From positions 1 to 37,773 of the forward strand of contig CAKTOT010000008.1 in assembly GCA_934590135.1 (NCBI GenBank): DNA of 37,773 bases. Direction: 5' to 3'. Shown in pieces: positions 6,400 through 14,338 of the stretch (position 1 is the first letter of the stretch; the number at the start of each line of letters is the position of its first letter). Both the position numbers and the translations under genes were made by a program. The notes under the pieces are model-generated. The model worked only from the letters and a program-made list of their open reading frames with translations, was not told where the DNA came from and ran no database searches. Source of the stretch: an uncultured Muribaculaceae bacterium. GTDB lineage: Bacteria > Bacteroidota > Bacteroidia > Bacteroidales > Muribaculaceae.

Positions 6400-6440
6400 G
6401 ATGCCCGAGGGAAACGTAACATCGTTCGCCCACGGGCATC
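6400..6440 (-). terminator. Hairpin after the phosphodiester glycosidase gene
   Basis: GATGCCCG at 6400-6407 and CGGGCATC at 6433-6440 pair perfectly, with an inner GGG/CCC extension beyond one mismatch. It lies 20 nt after the stop at 6460 and before the WYL gene. The following T-content is weak, so efficiency is uncertain. Confidence 0.5.
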
Positions 6441-6459
6441 AGTTATATCAGATTGGTCT

Positions 6460-8991
6460 TTAGCGAACAATGAGCTTGGCTGTCAGCGGACGCGCCAAAG
6501 CATCCGAATATACCGTGACGAGATAGATGCCCGGGGCGAGTGCGGGTGCATAGACGACCGCCGTACCGGACGAGAAATCGGCATCGGCCGACAGCGCAAT
6601 GGCACCGGAGATGGTGGACACACGAACCTTGGACATGCCTACATTCGCACCCTCAAGTTCTATCGCAATATTGTCGCCCTGCTGTCCGGCAATCAGAGCG
6701 CCGTCCCGGCGAGCATCAACCGTGATGTCGTCTACGGCACCCATACCGGGGTAATTGGCGGTAATCGAGCGCAAGTCAAGACGTGCACCGGTGACGCTTT
6801 TCTTGACCATAGTGAAATACATCTTCTCGAAAGTCAGCGGATAGCGGGGTGTCAGCATCTCGGTGCCATCGCTTTCGGCAAATTTGAAGACATACTCCTG
6901 CTGCTCGGGGATGGTGGCGTTAGTGAGGCTGAAGCGTGTACCCTCAGCGTCTACAAAGTCCATCTTGATTTCGCTTACGACATTGTCGCGGTCATTCATC
7001 GTCAGCGTCAGGCTGTTAGGCAGCGAGTACAGCCGTATCGAAGCGCCGGGGTTGAAAGTCACCAGGGGATTGCGGTTGCTCTTGAGGTCAAAGGTGAGCG
7101 AAGCGCCGCGATCCCAGCCCTCGGGAAGGTCGGTGGTGACAGCCGAGAAATTCTTGATAAGCGCCGAAGCATACTTCATTCCGAAGACCGTTCCGTCATC
7201 AAAACGCGTGATGTCGATATCGCTTTCCGGAATTTCGACAGTTACTTCTACATTCACTTCCAGGTCGTTATATCTTCCGGTGATGGTTGCCGTACCGTTG
7301 GCCTTGCCCGTGACATATCCGTTGTCATCAATTTCGACAACACCCTCGGGTGATGCCGACCACTCGAAAGCCGAAGGATCTACATCAATATTGATGCCGG
7401 CGCAGACGCCGCGCAGGCCCAACAACTGACGGCGATATTTGTCTATAAGCAAGGAGCTGTTGGCGGGCTTTACGCCGTCAATTTGAGCCAGGAACACCGG
7501 CATTTCGGCCGTTAAGGTCTTGCCTGCGGCGTTGTAAGTGGCCACAATCTTGCCCGAGACGGCATTATCGGACGCATGCAGCACGCCGTCAGCATCTACA
7601 TAACCCAACTCGGCGGGGATGCACTCGAAGGTGCAATCCTTGGTGATATCCTTAGACACGATGTCGCCGTACTCATTATAAGCCATTACGCCTAAGGGTG
7701 TTGCGCCCAGCATCGGCATACGGCGGCGACGATTGGTGAAGCCTATGGACGCAGCATCGTCAGCCGCGGGCGCCGTAGATACAGCCAGCATGGCATCGGC
7801 CACGGGACGTATCGACCCGCCGCGCATCGGGTAATTGAGCATCTCGCCGTCCAGCGATATGGCGGCGCTGCCGCCGCTGTCAAAGTTGACCACGTCATTG
7901 GCGCCGTGATCCACGAGGAACGCGGCCATCTCGATGCAGTCTATGGCCTCACTTTTACCCGAACCGGCCTCGTTGACAGCCATATACAGGCGATTACCTT
8001 CCTTATTGATGCCGGCCATGGTGCGCGACGACAGCTCGTACGAGCGGCCGTTGGGATAGCCGCTTCCGTTCTCAAAATTGTCATACTCACCCTTATGCAG
8101 CACTCCGTCATGCACGATGCTTACATAGCCGTGGAAGCCCTCCATGATATTTTCCGGAATTACGCCCCACGTTGGAGCGTCAAAAGTCTGGTACACAGTG
8201 GCAATATCGCCTACGGCAGCTTTGTCCAGGGCGTGCAGTTTCTCGTTGCGCAGATACAGGACATACGTGTCCGCACTCGTCTGTATCGGCTCGTCCGAAA
8301 TGGCCGTCACGCGGCATCGCGTACCCTCGGGCTTATTCACCGCCCAACTGTCAATGGGTTGCAAGGCTATGTAGTGTCCTGCCTCGGTCAACGTCGAGGC
8401 ATTAAACATATTGTACAGCACACAACTGCCCCAGTAGGACACAGCCGCACGATTATAGAAGTCGATATACGCCTTCTCATCGCCAATCACGACATAAGGA
8501 TTGATGCCGGCGCGAAACACCTCGGCATGCTTCTTGTCATCGAAGGCCAGCGTTGAGCGGCTGTACTTCGTGTAATTAGGCTGACCCTCATGGATATTCA
8601 GGCCGATGGTGATGCCATCGTCGTACGAAAAGAAATCGTGGTTCCAAGCCACGCACACATTATGTCCCGGCTTGGACAACTCCGTCTGGAACGTCGGAAC
8701 GGTCCAGCGCTTGACGTCCGGGACAGCCATGCGGCTCGGCGATTGTTCCACCTTATTGTAAGGGTTGGTCAAGTCCACCTCCACAAGCCACACTATCAGC
8801 GGCTTGTCGTGATACACCAGCTTAGAATAAGTGATACCGGGGCCGACGTCATACATCGCCAGCGTGTCGCACACGCCCCAGTCATACTTCAACTCGGTAG
8901 TCTGCGCCTCGGCGCACACCGTAGACGACAGCGCCGTCGCCGCCATCATTGCGGCCACAATTCCGCCGCCCAAAGATGCCTTCATTCGCAT
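6460..8991 (-). CDS. Secreted phosphodiester glycosidase-family protein with T9SS sorting domain
   Basis: The protein has 843 residues. A signal peptide covers about residues 1-30 and ends near AEAQT. Residues about 110-385 match the phosphodiester glycosidase (NAGPA, uncovering-enzyme) fold: VCVAWNHDFF near 113, GRSYELSSRTMAGI near 315, and the hallmark VNFDSGGSAA near 368-377. The middle contains a BIG2-like domain (GYVTGKANGTATITG), then a beta-rich segment. The last ~75 residues look like a type IX secretion sorting domain (LAPGIYLVTVYS...KLIVR), so the protein is probably exported and attached to or released from the cell surface. The family hydrolyses N-acetylglucosamine-1-phosphodiester bonds in known members; the substrate here is unknown. 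It has its own promoter upstream. Confidence 0.85.
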   Translation of the reverse strand: MRMKASLGGGIVAAMMAATALSSTVCAEAQTTELKYDWGVCDTLAMYDVGPGITYSKLVYHDKPLIVWLVEVDLTNPYNKVEQSPSRMAVPDVKRWTVPTFQTELSKPGHNVCVAWNHDFFSYDDGITIGLNIHEGQPNYTKYSRSTLAFDDKKHAEVFRAGINPYVVIGDEKAYIDFYNRAAVSYWGSCVLYNMFNASTLTEAGHYIALQPIDSWAVNKPEGTRCRVTAISDEPIQTSADTYVLYLRNEKLHALDKAAVGDIATVYQTFDAPTWGVIPENIMEGFHGYVSIVHDGVLHKGEYDNFENGSGYPNGRSYELSSRTMAGINKEGNRLYMAVNEAGSGKSEAIDCIEMAAFLVDHGANDVVNFDSGGSAAISLDGEMLNYPMRGGSIRPVADAMLAVSTAPAADDAASIGFTNRRRRMPMLGATPLGVMAYNEYGDIVSKDITKDCTFECIPAELGYVDADGVLHASDNAVSGKIVATYNAAGKTLTAEMPVFLAQIDGVKPANSSLLIDKYRRQLLGLRGVCAGINIDVDPSAFEWSASPEGVVEIDDNGYVTGKANGTATITGRYNDLEVNVEVTVEIPESDIDITRFDDGTVFGMKYASALIKNFSAVTTDLPEGWDRGASLTFDLKSNRNPLVTFNPGASIRLYSLPNSLTLTMNDRDNVVSEIKMDFVDAEGTRFSLTNATIPEQQEYVFKFAESDGTEMLTPRYPLTFEKMYFTMVKKSVTGARLDLRSITANYPGMGAVDDITVDARRDGALIAGQQGDNIAIELEGANVGMSKVRVSTISGAIALSADADFSSGTAVVYAPALAPGIYLVTVYSDALARPLTAKLIVR

Positions 8992-9096
8992 ATCTTTCAG
9001 TCTTATAAGTCGTTTTTAGGGTATTCAACGATAATCTAATAACTCAAAAACGGTTCGCCCACGGCCAACGCCGCCGTTTCGCGTCCGCTTCACCTA

Positions 9097-9104
9097 CAAA
9101 ATTA
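9097..9104 (-). promoter_or_regulatory. Promoter -7 box of the glycosidase gene
   Basis: TAATTTTG on the minus strand fits TAnnTTTG, giving a leader of about 100 nt. The -33 element is not clear. Confidence 0.5.
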
Positions 9105-9230
9105 CTCATTTTCCGCGAATAACCGCCACCCCACCCCACACTCATCTATAACCAAAATCAAATTAGTACCATATTTATAAAATATAGAACGCTTATGGTA
9201 ATACACCGGAAATGCTTACGGCAATACAAT

Positions 9231-9263
9231 GGCGGAGAAGCAATCCTAAATCGCTTCCCCGCC
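9231..9263 (-). terminator. Terminator hairpin after the SIMPL gene
   Basis: An 11-bp stem (GGCGGGGAAGC with GCTTCTCCGCC on the minus strand, one G-U pair) encloses an 11-nt loop, about 65 nt past the stop codon. Only a weak T-stretch follows. Confidence 0.5.
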
Positions 9264-9326
9264 GATAATGGTTACGATTCTTATGCAGGGGACATCTTTA
9301 GCGATAATCCCCTATCGGGGCGGTGG

Positions 9327-10028
9327 TTAGTCCTCGAGGTAGTAGACGACGGAGGAGACCACGCGGACGTTCTTCATGTAGGGCTTGCCGGAGTCGAGGT
9401 CTTCGATGGAGAATTGACCTTGGCTGGCAGTTTTGATTTTGCCGAGAATGGATTCGCTGTCTTTGGCGAATTGGGCGGCGGCTTCGCGAGCGTTCTTGGT
9501 GGCTTCGGCTATCATCTCGGGCTTGATTTTATTGAGGCCGTTGAAGGTGTAGTTGACATAGGTGTTCGAGACAGGTATGCCGCGTGCCAGCAGTGCGCCT
9601 TGCTTGTCGACCATGGCGTAGACGTCATCGACCTTGGAGGTGTTGACGTTGACCGTGCCGGTAAGGGCGTAGCGGTAGTTTCGGTTGGTTTCGCCGTAGC
9701 GTTCGGCCTCGGGTTCGTACACCGAGGGGGTGCCTATGGTAATGTCCGCTTCGTCAATTCCACATTCTTTGATGAAGGATTTGACAGTAGCGTTTTTGTC
9801 CTCGAGTTGGGCGTACAGGACCTGGAGGTCGTTGCCGGTGATGGTGTAGCTTACGTTCCAAGATGCGTTGTCGGCCTTGACCGTTCGTTCGGCCAAGCCG
9901 CGGACGCTGACTATGCGGTCACGAGACGCGATGTTGTCGATACCGGCTTTGAGCGCAAAGCCGCTGATGGCAATGCCGGCGGCGATTAGCAGCGCCGGAA
10001 GTGCCGAGGAGAATTTTTTGCAGTCCAT
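9327..10028 (-). CDS. SIMPL domain-containing protein
   Basis: The protein has 233 residues. An N-terminal hydrophobic helix at about 8-28 (LPALLIAAGIAISGFAL) serves as signal anchor, so the domain is periplasmic. The remainder matches the SIMPL (DUF541) family: VSVRGLAERTVKADNASW near 40, the conserved NYTFNGLNKIKPEMIAEATKNAREAAAQFA helix region around 160-190, and a closing VRVVSSVVYYLE strand. SIMPL proteins form oligomeric periplasmic assemblies in some bacteria; the molecular role is poorly defined. It follows ilvA by 73 nt on the same strand and may be read through from it, then ends in a hairpin. Confidence 0.88.
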   Translation of the reverse strand: MDCKKFSSALPALLIAAGIAISGFALKAGIDNIASRDRIVSVRGLAERTVKADNASWNVSYTITGNDLQVLYAQLEDKNATVKSFIKECGIDEADITIGTPSVYEPEAERYGETNRNYRYALTGTVNVNTSKVDDVYAMVDKQGALLARGIPVSNTYVNYTFNGLNKIKPEMIAEATKNAREAAAQFAKDSESILGKIKTASQGQFSIEDLDSGKPYMKNVRVVSSVVYYLED

Positions 10029-10101
10029 AATAGAATTATTAGAGTTTGGTGTATGTATTCAATCTTATTTCGATGGTGTCGATGATGTCGATGTCGGCGA
10101 T

Positions 10102-11331
10102 TCAGTTGAGCACCTTGTATCCGGCATCGCGGAGGCCTTGGCGTACCTGCTCGATATGTTCGGCGTTGCGCGTCTCCATATCTATGCGCAGCGTGCAGCC
10201 GTTGATTTCGACCGAAGCGTCGAGGCGTTCGTGCGTGACGGAGATGATGTTGCCGCCGAGCTGGGCGATGACGCCGCAGACGCCCGAGAGCTGACCGGGC
10301 TTGTCGGCGAGGTTGATGATGGCGGTGTAGAAGCGGCCGCTCTTGACCAGACCGCGGGTGATAACGCGATTGAGTGTATTGACGTCTATATTGCCGCCCG
10401 ATACGAGGCAGCAGACTTTCTTACCTTGTACCGGCAGTTTGTCAAACATCACGGCAGCTACGCTGACGGCGCCGGCGCCCTCGCTGACCAGTTTCTGTTT
10501 CTCAATGAGGGCGAGTATGGCCGCAGCCACTTCGTCGTCGCTGACGGTGACGACTTCGTCCACGTATTTCTGACAGAAGGCAAAGGTGTTGACACCCGGC
10601 TCTTTGACGCAGATGCCGTCGGCGATGGTGGCCACGCTGGGCAGGTGCACCGAGTGTCCTTCGTGCAGCGACTGATACATCGAGGGAGCGCCTTCGGCCT
10701 GTACGCCATAGACTTTGATGCCCGGGCGCAGGGTCTTGATGGCAAAAGCGACGCCCGAGATCAGGCCTCCGCCGCCTATGGGCACCACCACGGCTTCTAC
10801 TTCCGGCAGGTCTTCGAGTATCTCGAGACCGATAGTACCTTGTCCGGCAATCACCAATGGGTCATCGAAGGGATGTACAAAGGTGTAGCCATACTGCTCC
10901 TTGAGTTCGAGCGCTTTGGCGTAGGCGTCATCGTAGACGCCCGGCACAAGGCACACTTCGGCGCCATAGCCCTTGGTGGCTTCGACCTTGGAGATGGGTG
11001 CACCGGCCGGCAGACATATCAGCGATTTGATGCCGTTGTGCGTTGCGCCCAGAGCGACCCCCTGCGCATGGTTGCCTGCCGAGCAGGCGATGACACCGCG
11101 CGCTTTTTCCTCGTCGCTGAGTTGCGAGATCTTGTAATAAGCACCGCGAAGTTTGAATGATCCGGTCAGCTGCAGACACTCGGGTTTGAGCCACAGCTCG
11201 ACGCCTGGCTTGAAGTTGGGCGCATGTACCAGCGCCGTATGGCGAGCCACGCCGTTGAGTACGCGCGCAGCATTGAATATCTCGTTGATTTGCAGCGGCT
11301 CGGCTGCATGTTTTGTCGTATTATCGGACAT
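10102..11331 (-). CDS. ilvA: Threonine ammonia-lyase (threonine dehydratase)
   Basis: The enzyme has 409 residues and converts L-threonine to 2-oxobutanoate and ammonia, the entry step to isoleucine. The PLP lysine is Lys60 in TGSFKLRGA. The phosphate-binding loops are SAGNHAQG (about 85-92) and the GGGGLISG segment. The C-terminal ~80 residues form a single ACT-type domain (INLADKPGQLSGVCGVIAQLGGNIISV), the short form common in Bacteroidetes, where isoleucine or other amino acids may modulate activity. I chose the ATG at 11331 because the frame further upstream lacks family similarity and the promoter lies at 11385. It is divergent from nfnA, with about 165 bp shared between the two starts. 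Confidence 0.93.
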   Translation of the reverse strand: MSDNTTKHAAEPLQINEIFNAARVLNGVARHTALVHAPNFKPGVELWLKPECLQLTGSFKLRGAYYKISQLSDEEKARGVIACSAGNHAQGVALGATHNGIKSLICLPAGAPISKVEATKGYGAEVCLVPGVYDDAYAKALELKEQYGYTFVHPFDDPLVIAGQGTIGLEILEDLPEVEAVVVPIGGGGLISGVAFAIKTLRPGIKVYGVQAEGAPSMYQSLHEGHSVHLPSVATIADGICVKEPGVNTFAFCQKYVDEVVTVSDDEVAAAILALIEKQKLVSEGAGAVSVAAVMFDKLPVQGKKVCCLVSGGNIDVNTLNRVITRGLVKSGRFYTAIINLADKPGQLSGVCGVIAQLGGNIISVTHERLDASVEINGCTLRIDMETRNAEHIEQVRQGLRDAGYKVLN

Positions 11332-11384
11332 ATTTGCTGTCTTAGGTGTTAATATATAATGAGGAAAGGTGTTGTATAACGCGA

Positions 11385-11392
11385 CAAAAATA
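11385..11392 (-). promoter_or_regulatory. Promoter -7 box of ilvA
   Basis: TATTTTTG on the minus strand fits TAnnTTTG and gives a leader of about 45 nt before the ilvA ATG. Confidence 0.5.
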
Positions 11393-11437
11393 ATCATTTT
11401 TTCTTGGTCTTTACTCGTGTCGTCTGTGTTTTTTTGA

Positions 11438-11445
11438 TAATTTTG
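11438..11445 (+). promoter_or_regulatory. Promoter -7 box of nfnA
   Basis: TAATTTTG fits TAnnTTTG, giving a leader of about 45 nt before the ATG at 11498. The -33 element is not obvious. Confidence 0.5.
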
Positions 11446-11497
11446 CACCCGATAGCCGGGGCACACGCTTCGGCAGCACAAATATACACTCAAGACT

Positions 11498-12280
11498 ATG
11501 TACAAAATTGTAAGCAAAGAATATTTCAGCCCCAAAGTCGTGAAGTTGGTGGTAGAGTCTCCGGAGATAGCGCGAGCACGCCGTCCGGGGCATTTCGTCA
11601 TCGTACGCTGCGGCGACAAAGGCGAACGTATACCCCTGACCATAGCCGATGCGGACATCCCGGCCGGCACCATCACACTGGTGGTGCAAGATGTCGGCTT
11701 CAGCACTCACACCATCTGCGGCCTCGAAGTCGGCGACAGCCTCACCGATGTGGTGGGGCCGCTGGGCAAGGCGACACATATCGAGAATTTCGGCACCGTG
11801 GTATGCTGCGGCGGCGGTGTGGGCGTGGCTCCACTGCTGCCCATCATCAAAGCCATGAAGGAAGCCGGCAACCGCGTCATCTCTGTATTGGCAGCCCGTA
11901 CACGCGACCTTATCATTCTCGAAGATCAGGTGGCGCAGTACTCGGACGAGACCATCATCATGACCGATGACGGGAGCTATGGCATCAAGGGCTTGGTCAC
12001 TGCCGGAGTGCAATCGGTGCTTGACCGCGAACACGTGGACCAAGTGGTCACCATCGGCCCGGCCATAATGATGAAATTTGTATCGAAGCTCACGGCTCAG
12101 TATAATGTACCCACTATATGCTCGCTCAACACAATTATGGTGGACGGTACGGGCATGTGCGGCGCCTGTCGCGTCACCGTGGGCGGCAAGACGCGCTTTG
12201 TATGTGTCGACGGTCCCGAATTCGATGCTCATCAAGTGGACTTTGACGAGATGCTAATGCGTCTGCACGCCTACGATTGA
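11498..12280 (+). CDS. nfnA: NfnA-like FAD/NAD-binding subunit (sulfide/dihydroorotate dehydrogenase-like)
   Basis: The protein has 260 residues. The N-terminal half is a ferredoxin-reductase-type FAD domain (RRPGHFVIVR, RIPLTIAD near 30-50). The middle is an NAD(P)-binding domain with CCGGGVGVAPLLPI near 107-120. The C-terminal cysteine cluster (C in CSLNTIMVDG, then CGAC and FVC) binds a [2Fe-2S] centre, as in dihydroorotate dehydrogenase electron-transfer subunits. With the next gene it forms the NfnAB (NADH-dependent ferredoxin:NADP+ oxidoreductase) arrangement, which couples NADH, NADPH and ferredoxin pools by flavin-based electron bifurcation. Annotation pipelines often call it ferredoxin-NADP reductase alpha subunit. 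The next gene starts 54 nt later on the same strand. Confidence 0.88.
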   Translation: MYKIVSKEYFSPKVVKLVVESPEIARARRPGHFVIVRCGDKGERIPLTIADADIPAGTITLVVQDVGFSTHTICGLEVGDSLTDVVGPLGKATHIENFGTVVCCGGGVGVAPLLPIIKAMKEAGNRVISVLAARTRDLIILEDQVAQYSDETIIMTDDGSYGIKGLVTAGVQSVLDREHVDQVVTIGPAIMMKFVSKLTAQYNVPTICSLNTIMVDGTGMCGACRVTVGGKTRFVCVDGPEFDAHQVDFDEMLMRLHAYD

Positions 12281-12333
12281 TAATTGATCCCCACCCCGAA
12301 TGTCTTACTGAAATATCCGAAACATATACTGCT

Positions 12334-13845
12334 ATGTCAGACAACCAAGAAAGCATACATCAGCTGACCGACCGCGATGCTACCTGGCGTGCCGAGCTGC
12401 GCAAAGCCATAGCCACGCCACAACGCACCGCCATTCCACGTGTGCGTATGACCGAGCTTGACCCGGCCTATCGCATTACCAACAGCGAGGAGGTGGCCCA
12501 AGGCCTCACCGCCGAACAAGCACTCGTGGAAGCTTCGCGATGCCTCGACTGCCCCAACCCCACTTGCGTCACCGGGTGCCCGGTCAATATCAATATACCA
12601 TCCTTTATCAAAAACATCCAGCGCGAACACTTCGGCGATGCCGCTCGCGTACTGCGCGACACCTCGGCACTGCCCGCCGTCTGCGGCCGTGTATGCCCGC
12701 AAGAGCGCCAATGCGAATCGCGGTGCATCTACCACAAGATGAAGAAAGAGCCCATAGCAATAGGCTGGCTCGAACGATTTGCATCCGATGCCGCACGCCG
12801 CGAGGACAAAGGCGAACACACCGCCACGCCCCCGGCTGCCGATGCGCCGCGCATAGCCGTAGCCGGTTCGGGCCCCTCGGGACTGTCCTTTGCCGGAGCT
12901 ATGGCAGCCTTGGGATACCGCGTCACCGTCTTCGAAGCACTACACGAAATCGGCGGCGTGCTCAAGTACGGCATTCCCGAATTCCGCCTGCCCAACGAAA
13001 TTGTAGACTACGAAATAGCCAATCTACGTGCCGCCGGCGTCGAATTTCACACCGATACCGTCATCGGCAAGACCCTGAGCTACGACGACCTCAAAGCACA
13101 AGGCTTTGTCGGACTCTTTGTAGCCAGCGGCGCCGGCCTGCCCCGCTTCATGGGCATACCGGGCGAAAACCTCATAGGCATTATGTCCTCCAACGAGTAT
13201 CTCACGCGCATCAACCTCATGGGCGCCGGGCGCCCGGGCTACGCCACTCCCGTACGCCGCGGACACACCGTAGCCGTCATCGGCGGCGGCAATACGGCCA
13301 TGGACTCGGTGCGCACCGCCCTGCGTATGGGCGCCAAACGCGCCGTCATTGTTTACCGCCGCGGCCTCGAAGAAATGCCTGCACGCGCCGAGGAAATACA
13401 CCACGCCCAACAGGAAGGTGTCGAGTTCATGACCCTGCACAACCCCGTGGAATATCGCGGCGATGAGCACGGCCAAGTCACCACAATGATACTTCAGCCC
13501 ATGCGCCTGGGCCAACCCGATGCCGGCGGACGTCGCAGCCCCGAGCCGGATATGGACAAACCACTCGTCGAAATGCCCGTGGACGAAGTCATCGTTAGCG
13601 TCGGAGTATCGCCCAACCCGCTGATTCCACACAGCATTCCCGCGCTGAACACAACACGCCGCGGAACCATAGCCGTGGGCGCCAACAGCGGCGAGGACGG
13701 CAACGACGGACTTCAGTCGTCGATACCCACAATCTTTGCCGGCGGCGACATCGTACGCGGCGGCGCAACAGTCATCCTCGCCATGGGCGACGGACGACGT
13801 GCAGCAGCGCAGATGCATGCATACCTGACCGCAAACAAACAGTAG
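12334..13845 (+). CDS. nfnB: NfnB-like NADPH-dependent oxidoreductase (glutamate synthase small-subunit family)
   Basis: The protein has 503 residues from the ATG at 12334; an in-frame TTG at 12277 would overlap nfnA and adds no conserved sequence. The N-terminal domain carries two four-cysteine clusters (CLDCPNPTCVTGCP near 65-80 and CGRVCPQERQCESRC near 110-125) for [4Fe-4S] centres. Two dinucleotide-binding folds follow: AVAGSGPSGL near 180 for FAD and VAVIGGGNTAMD near 330 for NADPH. The protein ends with the FAGGDIVRGGATVILAMGDGR motif of the GltD family. No glutamate synthase large subunit is adjacent, while an NfnA partner is, so the NfnB reading is favoured over gltD/gltA. Confidence 0.87.
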   Translation: MSDNQESIHQLTDRDATWRAELRKAIATPQRTAIPRVRMTELDPAYRITNSEEVAQGLTAEQALVEASRCLDCPNPTCVTGCPVNINIPSFIKNIQREHFGDAARVLRDTSALPAVCGRVCPQERQCESRCIYHKMKKEPIAIGWLERFASDAARREDKGEHTATPPAADAPRIAVAGSGPSGLSFAGAMAALGYRVTVFEALHEIGGVLKYGIPEFRLPNEIVDYEIANLRAAGVEFHTDTVIGKTLSYDDLKAQGFVGLFVASGAGLPRFMGIPGENLIGIMSSNEYLTRINLMGAGRPGYATPVRRGHTVAVIGGGNTAMDSVRTALRMGAKRAVIVYRRGLEEMPARAEEIHHAQQEGVEFMTLHNPVEYRGDEHGQVTTMILQPMRLGQPDAGGRRSPEPDMDKPLVEMPVDEVIVSVGVSPNPLIPHSIPALNTTRRGTIAVGANSGEDGNDGLQSSIPTIFAGGDIVRGGATVILAMGDGRRAAAQMHAYLTANKQ

Positions 13846-13866
13846 CACTCTAATCTATTGAGATAT

Positions 13867-13903
13867 ATCGGCAGTGGCGCCCTCTTTGAGCGTCACTGCC
13901 GAT
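13867..13903 (+). terminator. Terminator hairpin after nfnAB
   Basis: ATCGGCAGTG at 13867-13876 and its exact complement at 13894-13903 form a 10-bp stem 21 nt after the nfnB stop. AT-rich sequence ending in TTGTTTTT follows. Confidence 0.7.
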
Positions 13904-13936
13904 GTGTTAATTTATGTTGTTTTTAGGTACTATGTA

Positions 13937-13967
13937 TTGCAAGGTATTATATTAATATCTAACTTTG
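13937..13967 (+). promoter_or_regulatory. Promoter of the padR-pspC operon
   Basis: TTG at 13937-13939 and TAACTTTG at 13960-13967 are separated by 20 nt, a full Bacteroidetes consensus. Transcription would start about 25 nt before the padR ATG. Confidence 0.7.
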
Positions 13968-13999
13968 CATCGTCAAATCAGAACAAACATTACACGCTT

Positions 14000-14338
14000 A
14001 TGGCAACAAGCACAGACAATATGAAGGCGCAGATGCGCAAAGGAATGCTGGAATACAGCATTCTACTGTTGCTGCAAGGTGGTGATGCATACGCCGGAGA
14101 GATAATACAGGGGCTCAAAAATGCCCACCTCATAGTGGTCGAAGGCACACTATACCCACTGTTGACCCGGCTGAAAAACGATGACATTCTCACTTACCGG
14201 TGGGAAGAATCGCCATCGGGGCCACCTCGCAAGTACTACACCCTCACCGACCGGGGGCGCGAAGTACTGACAGCTCTCACCACCGCATGGTCGGAAATAG
14301 CAACATCTATCGAAATACTTAAAAACAAAACAAAATGA
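14000..14338 (+). CDS. PadR-family transcriptional regulator
   Basis: The protein has 112 residues from the ATG at 14000, chosen because the promoter -7 box (13960) lies inside the longer in-frame extension. The winged helix matches PadR regulators: MRKGMLEYSILLLL near 13-26, YAGEIIQGLK, then EGTLYPLLTRLKNDDILTYRWEESPSGPPRKYYTLTDRG in short segments. It overlaps the downstream PspC-domain gene by ATGA, so the two are translationally coupled. PadR-PspC pairs are a recurrent envelope-stress arrangement in Bacteroidetes; the regulator probably represses its own operon until a membrane stress or ligand signal appears (family inference). Confidence 0.9.
   Translation: MATSTDNMKAQMRKGMLEYSILLLLQGGDAYAGEIIQGLKNAHLIVVEGTLYPLLTRLKNDDILTYRWEESPSGPPRKYYTLTDRGREVLTALTTAWSEIATSIEILKNKTK

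Larger units (their letters stand above)
8992..9326. other. Gene-free stretch with promoter, terminator hairpin and a short direct repeat
   Basis: This 335-bp gap lies between two minus-strand genes. It contains the terminator hairpin of the SIMPL gene (9231-9263), a second small CCCC/GGGG hairpin (9309-9320), and the -7 box for the glycosidase gene (9097-9104). An imperfect 19-bp direct repeat occurs at 9191-9209 and 9214-9232 (15 of 19 matches). No credible ORF was seen. Confidence 0.6.

Noticed and set aside
6307..7353. 348-codon plus-strand open frame
   Set aside because: Antisense to the phosphodiester glycosidase and WYL genes; no recognisable domain.
9868..11160. 430-codon plus-strand open frame
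   Set aside because: Antisense shadow of ilvA and the SIMPL gene; the ilvA reading has full catalytic motifs.
12334..13845. Glutamate synthase small subunit (gltD) as the primary name
   Set aside because: No large subunit is adjacent, while an NfnA partner directly precedes it; the NfnAB pairing explains both genes better.
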